54,828 nt of DNA from CAZOAR01 sp964577985. Lineage in GTDB: Bacteria; Gemmatimonadota; CAZMKB01; CAZNLH01. The stretch is from assembly GCA_964577985.1 (NCBI GenBank), contig CAZOAR010000018.1, forward strand, positions 1-54,828. Reading direction: 5' to 3'. Below are positions 51,608 to 54,828 of the stretch, piece after piece. The notes under the pieces are model-generated. The model saw nothing but the letters and a program-made list of their open reading frames with translations. It was not told where the DNA came from and did not search any database. Positions within the stretch are counted from its first letter, which is position 1, and the number at the start of each line of letters is the position of its first letter. The position numbers and the translations under genes were made by a program.

Positions 51608-53158
51608 ATGGAATTATCGGAAAACTTCGCGGGAATGAAAGGTGGAAAGGTCATCATAGGAGGGATTATCGTTCTTTCCTGCCTCGCCTTCGCCATGGTC
51701 ACACTCGCCTATCCGGAATCGGCCGTGGGCATTGTCCTCGCCATTGTCTATGTCTATCTGACCGCCAGGCAGCCAATATTGGGGGTCCTGCTGGCTGTGG
51801 CAAGCACATCCTCTATCTTTAAGCCCTCGCTGCTTCCCATGGTCACACTGGGCGGAGCGGACGTAATGTCCCCTGAGGTCCTCATCATTCTGGCCTTGAT
51901 CACTGCGATCCTCAGGTACGGCGTGAACAACTCGGTGCGGCGCATCTTATCGTCAGCTATGACATTGCCGTTGCTGATATTCTTTGCCCTGGTGGTAGTT
52001 TCCATCTTCCACAGCATCACGCTCTACAAGGACCTGGAGTTGACCGAGATAATATCGAGATCACGGACTCTTTTTTATTATGTCCTTTTCTTCCCGGTCC
52101 TCCTGACAATCAGGGATGAGCGGGACCTTAGATTCCTGATAAATGGCCTTCTCGTGATAACCGCTATTGTCTCCATATACTTCATTTATACGGCGATGTT
52201 TGGCTGGACGCCCCTGCACTATTATCTCAGAACGGGGATAGTCGCCGGGTTGAAAAACGTCGGTGCTGGCGCCTCGTCCTCGTTCCGGCTGAGAGAGGGA
52301 AGGATGCAGGACGTGCCGGGGACCGCACTGGTCGTAACCATGTTCTTTATCGTCATAGGTCTATTCATCCATGGTCATTCTTCGAGGAGGGTCTTATCGT
52401 ATGGATTTCTGAGCGCGCTCTTCACCATACCCATCCTGCTCACATTTACGCGCACCACCTGGGCGACCACACTTTTCATGTTTCCGGTCTTGTGGCTTCT
52501 GATAAGAAGAAAGACCTTTCGACTCACCAAACTGGCCCTCATAATGGGAGGAGGTTTTCTGCTCGTATTTCTCGCATTGGCTCTCTACCCCAAGTACGCC
52601 GACATCATTGGTTTTTCTATCGACAGATTGAAGAGCTTCTTTGTGGAAAACGTCGACACGTCCACGGCATTGTGGCGGATAGTGGAGATGAAGGCGGCGC
52701 TCGAAGTAGTCCTCGACGACCCTCTTTTTGGAATGGGAGTTGCCGGAGAGTTTGTGAGGAAGGCAGTGGAATACGAGGGGCAGGAGTTCCTTTTGATCCA
52801 CAGATACGTGGTTCATAACTCTTTTCTGACACTGTCCATGAAGGTTGGAATCCCGGCGCTGGTGGTCTTTCTATACATCTACTTCTCCGCGATCGTCGGG
52901 GCTTTTAAGGTATTCAGGAAATCGGGAAATCTCCTCGTCAAGGGGATAGCCATAGGCGTCTTCATTGGGCTTCTGAGGACATTCTTGAATGCCTTTTCTC
53001 AGCCGTACGTTGTGGAAACGGCAATGATTGCCTGCCTATCCATCAGTTTTGCGCTGGTGGAGGCGATGAAGGGAATGCCGGAAAGAGGAGCGGCAGAACC
53101 ACGTCCGGCGGGTAGCGACCTGACAGTGGCACCAGGCAGTCAACCTGTGAGATATTGA
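51608..53158 (+). CDS. O-antigen ligase/polymerase-like membrane protein (Wzy type)
   Basis: Polytopic protein of 516 residues with about eleven hydrophobic helices. A large periplasmic loop (about 330-410) is followed by a C-terminal helix pair and an Ala/Pro/Gly tail. The ligase/polymerase signature with a key Arg is visible as LTFTRTTWATTLFMFPVLW. The loop holds FGMGVAGEFVRKAVEY and HRYVVHNSFLTLSMKVG, like the GxG...HN pattern of Wzy_C proteins. In a locus with Wzx and Wzc, repeat-unit polymerisation is the best guess; ligase activity is the alternative. I start at ATG 51608 (SD CTGGAG) rather than at TTG 51536 inside the DUF2079 gene. Confidence 0.82.
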   Translation: MELSENFAGMKGGKVIIGGIIVLSCLAFAMVTLAYPESAVGIVLAIVYVYLTARQPILGVLLAVASTSSIFKPSLLPMVTLGGADVMSPEVLIILALITAILRYGVNNSVRRILSSAMTLPLLIFFALVVVSIFHSITLYKDLELTEIISRSRTLFYYVLFFPVLLTIRDERDLRFLINGLLVITAIVSIYFIYTAMFGWTPLHYYLRTGIVAGLKNVGAGASSSFRLREGRMQDVPGTALVVTMFFIVIGLFIHGHSSRRVLSYGFLSALFTIPILLTFTRTTWATTLFMFPVLWLLIRRKTFRLTKLALIMGGGFLLVFLALALYPKYADIIGFSIDRLKSFFVENVDTSTALWRIVEMKAALEVVLDDPLFGMGVAGEFVRKAVEYEGQEFLLIHRYVVHNSFLTLSMKVGIPALVVFLYIYFSAIVGAFKVFRKSGNLLVKGIAIGVFIGLLRTFLNAFSQPYVVETAMIACLSISFALVEAMKGMPERGAAEPRPAGSDLTVAPGSQPVRY

Positions 53159-53159
53159 A

Positions 53160-54593
53160 ATGGATACTCTGAAGAGATTCACCAAGAACTCCATAGCACT
53201 GCTCATAGCCAAGGGGTTCTCCGTGATTTTCGCCATGGCCTTCGGGATATACGCGGCGAGAACCCTTGGAGACACCGGATATGGAAGATACGGATTCATG
53301 GTGGTTCTGCTGAGTTACTTCATGGTGACCTCGGAGTTTGGCCTTGAAAGCCTGATCGTACGGGATGTCTCCACTCAAAAGGGCAGGGGTAATGATTACC
53401 TGATGACATCGATGCTGTTCAAACTTATTACTGCCTCTATCTCAGTCCTTCTGACGATCGTCACCATATTACTTCTCGGCAGGCAGGACATTCTTTCCGT
53501 GGGCATTGTGGCGTCACTGACACTGATTCCACTTGCTATTTACATGTCGTTTGACGCATGCTTCAGGGCTCACGAAAAGATGGAATATATCGCGGTAGTG
53601 GAGATTGTATACATGGCTCTGCGTTCAGGTGCAGGGATAGTGTTGTTGATGGACGGGCAGGGTCTGGTAACGCTTTTCACGGCGTTCGTCATAGTTGAAT
53701 GCGTTCGGCTTCTTATGATCGCAGTTCTCTATCATATCAAGATATCTCATCTCGGGTTTACCTTCAACAGAGAGCTGTTCGGCCATTTCTGGAAAGAGTC
53801 CAGGCATCTGGCACTATGGAAGATGCTGGGCGTGCTTTACACGCGAGTCGAGGTCCTGATTCTTTTCATACTCCTGGGAGACGCCACTGTCGGCTGGTAC
53901 AAGGTCTCCTTGAACATCACTGATCTGATTTCGATCCTGTCGATGGTCGCGATGAATGCCATCTTGCCGGTCATGTCAAATTTCTTTCTCGAATCACGAG
54001 ATAAACTGCTGGAGTTGTACCGAACCGCATTTCGCTATATCTTCATAGTGATGATGCCGGTGGCCATGGGGATTACCGTCTATGCTGACACACTGATAGG
54101 GTTGCTCTACGGCGGGCAGTATGCCAATTCTGTTCTGATACTGAGGGTATTGATCTGGTCATCACTCTTGAGTTTTGTCCTCGCCCTGCTGGGAACGGTC
54201 ATCCTTGTCGTCGACAAGTTCAAGCTTGCGGCCAAATTGTCGCTGATCAACACAACTGTACGTATCCTTCTGAACGTTGTCCTGATACAGAACTTCGGCT
54301 TTATTGGTGCTCCTCTTGCGGCGGTGATTTCTAATGGCTTCAGCCTGATCCTCTTCATGCCGATCGTGACGCGAGCAATAGGCCATTCGGGCGTGGACCT
54401 GGTTCTGATCAGGTCAGTGGGAATCGCAGTAGCTATTGTCCTGCTCGGCTACTTCTCCTACCTGCAGTGCGGCAATTTGAGCGCTGTCATAGGCGTGGGG
54501 TACTCGATATATCTTGTCCTGATGTTCAAGACAAAGATGGTCACGGACAAGGAAATTCGGATGGTCAAACAGGCGTTATGCAGGGGCACGTAA
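53160..54593 (+). CDS. Oligosaccharide flippase (Wzx family)
   Basis: A 477-residue protein with 12-14 hydrophobic helices of the MATE/MVF polysaccharide-transport group. The N-terminal pattern TKNSIALLIAKGFSVIFAMAF and the GIYAARTLGDTGYGRYGFM loop are typical of Wzx. It would flip undecaprenyl-linked repeat units to the periplasm for the Wzy-like polymerase encoded just upstream. Start ATG 53160, one base after the previous stop. Its TAA overlaps the next ATG in a TAATG arrangement. Confidence 0.9.
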   Translation: MDTLKRFTKNSIALLIAKGFSVIFAMAFGIYAARTLGDTGYGRYGFMVVLLSYFMVTSEFGLESLIVRDVSTQKGRGNDYLMTSMLFKLITASISVLLTIVTILLLGRQDILSVGIVASLTLIPLAIYMSFDACFRAHEKMEYIAVVEIVYMALRSGAGIVLLMDGQGLVTLFTAFVIVECVRLLMIAVLYHIKISHLGFTFNRELFGHFWKESRHLALWKMLGVLYTRVEVLILFILLGDATVGWYKVSLNITDLISILSMVAMNAILPVMSNFFLESRDKLLELYRTAFRYIFIVMMPVAMGITVYADTLIGLLYGGQYANSVLILRVLIWSSLLSFVLALLGTVILVVDKFKLAAKLSLINTTVRILLNVVLIQNFGFIGAPLAAVISNGFSLILFMPIVTRAIGHSGVDLVLIRSVGIAVAIVLLGYFSYLQCGNLSAVIGVGYSIYLVLMFKTKMVTDKEIRMVKQALCRGT

Positions 54594-54828
54594 TGGATGT
54601 TTCCATCATAACGGTAAGCTACAACACCCGGGAATTGCTGGGCAGATGTCTTTCGTCGATATACAGGGAGACGACAGGAGTAGGCTTCGAGATGTTCGTG
54701 GTAGATAACGACAGCAAGGACGGAAGCGCCGACATGGTAGCACAACGTTTCCCTCAGGTGAACCTCATCAGGAGCGACCGGAACCTCGGGTTTGCGGGGG
54801 GGAACAACCTTGCCCTCGAGAAGGCCTC
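54593..54828 (+). CDS. Glycosyltransferase family 2, truncated by the window edge
   Basis: The ATG at 54593 overlaps the flippase stop (TAATG), and the frame stays open for 78 codons to the end of the window. The visible N-terminus reads VSIITVSYNTRELLGRCLSS, then FVVDNDSKDGSADMV and SDRNLGFAGGNNLALEKA. This is the pattern of the rhamnosyltransferase-like GT2 group (GFAGGNN) with the nucleotide-binding VDNxSxDGS. It extends the polysaccharide locus beyond the window. The C-terminal part and the DxD are not visible. Confidence 0.85.
   Translation, partial: MDVSIITVSYNTRELLGRCLSSIYRETTGVGFEMFVVDNDSKDGSADMVAQRFPQVNLIRSDRNLGFAGGNNLALEKA

Noticed and set aside
1..54828. tRNA, rRNA, CRISPR, insertion sequence or prophage
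   Set aside because: No T-loop-like sequences in the gaps, no spaced direct repeats, no transposase or integrase motifs and no terminal inverted repeats were found.

Overview
The window is about 54.8 kb of a bacterial chromosome with moderate GC. It is densely packed and almost entirely coded on the + strand. The organism is a diderm that makes lipid A: it carries BamA, an OmpH/Skp-type chaperone, Lol lipoprotein-sorting genes and an lpx cluster. Several traits point to the FCB side of the tree or a neighbouring candidate phylum (Krumholzibacteriota, Eisenbacteria or Latescibacterota types): an LpxC-FabZ fusion, a Gfo/Idh oxidoreductase inside the lpx operon, and an mcsA-mcsB-clpC cassette next to bamA. 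The taxonomic guess is inference and cannot be settled from the sequence alone. There are no tRNA or rRNA genes, CRISPR arrays, insertion sequences or phage genes.

Region 1 (1-10.1 kb) is a loose set of housekeeping and regulatory genes. It holds an HU protein with a terminator, an unknown membrane protein on the - strand, a site-2 protease-scpA-scpB operon behind a near-consensus sigma-70 promoter, and a - strand aminotransferase. Divergent from the aminotransferase is a sigma-54 activator with a degenerate receiver. A lipoprotein, a probable structured RNA of about 110 nt and a TPR/HD-GYP protein follow. The long non-coding stretches of the window lie here.

Region 2 (10.2-31.4 kb) is a long envelope and protein-quality super-operon. 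Its order is prfB (with the classical +1 frameshift), lysS, lolC/E, lolD, mcsA, mcsB, clpC, bamA, ompH, lpxD, lpxC-fabZ and lpxA, then a GnnA-like oxidoreductase, a 41-codon membrane ORF, lpxB, a DUF374-LpxK fusion and nadB. Start/stop overlaps (TGATG, TTGA, GTGA) suggest tight translational coupling. The lpx part covers lipid A synthesis from UDP-GlcNAc through the 4'-kinase. lpxH/lpxI and kdtA are not present.

Region 3 (31.5-54.8 kb) is an exopolysaccharide locus. An AMMECR1 protein overlaps an intact NtrC-type response regulator. Beyond it lies an excellent sigma-54 promoter, then a STAS protein with an unusual C-terminal helix-turn-helix-like module. The export and assembly genes follow: an outer-membrane export protein, a Wzc-type tyrosine autokinase, a UDP-glucuronate 4-epimerase, an initiating sugar-phosphate transferase, UDP-glucose dehydrogenase, UDP-xylose synthase, another SDR, an acyltransferase and glycosyltransferases. 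One family-2 glycosyltransferase has lost its catalytic motifs. A DUF2079 membrane protein, a Wzy-like polymerase, a Wzx-like flippase and a truncated glycosyltransferase at the window edge complete the locus. The layout predicts a Wzx/Wzy-type uronate- and xylose-containing polymer whose operon is switched on by sigma-54 and the adjacent response regulator.

The observations most worth a second look are: the sigma-54/STAS-HTH control module of the polysaccharide locus; the 41-aa membrane ORF coupled to lpxB; the pseudo-glycosyltransferase paired with an active paralogue; the structured RNA upstream of the HD-GYP gene; and the orphan GnnA homologue in the lpx operon.
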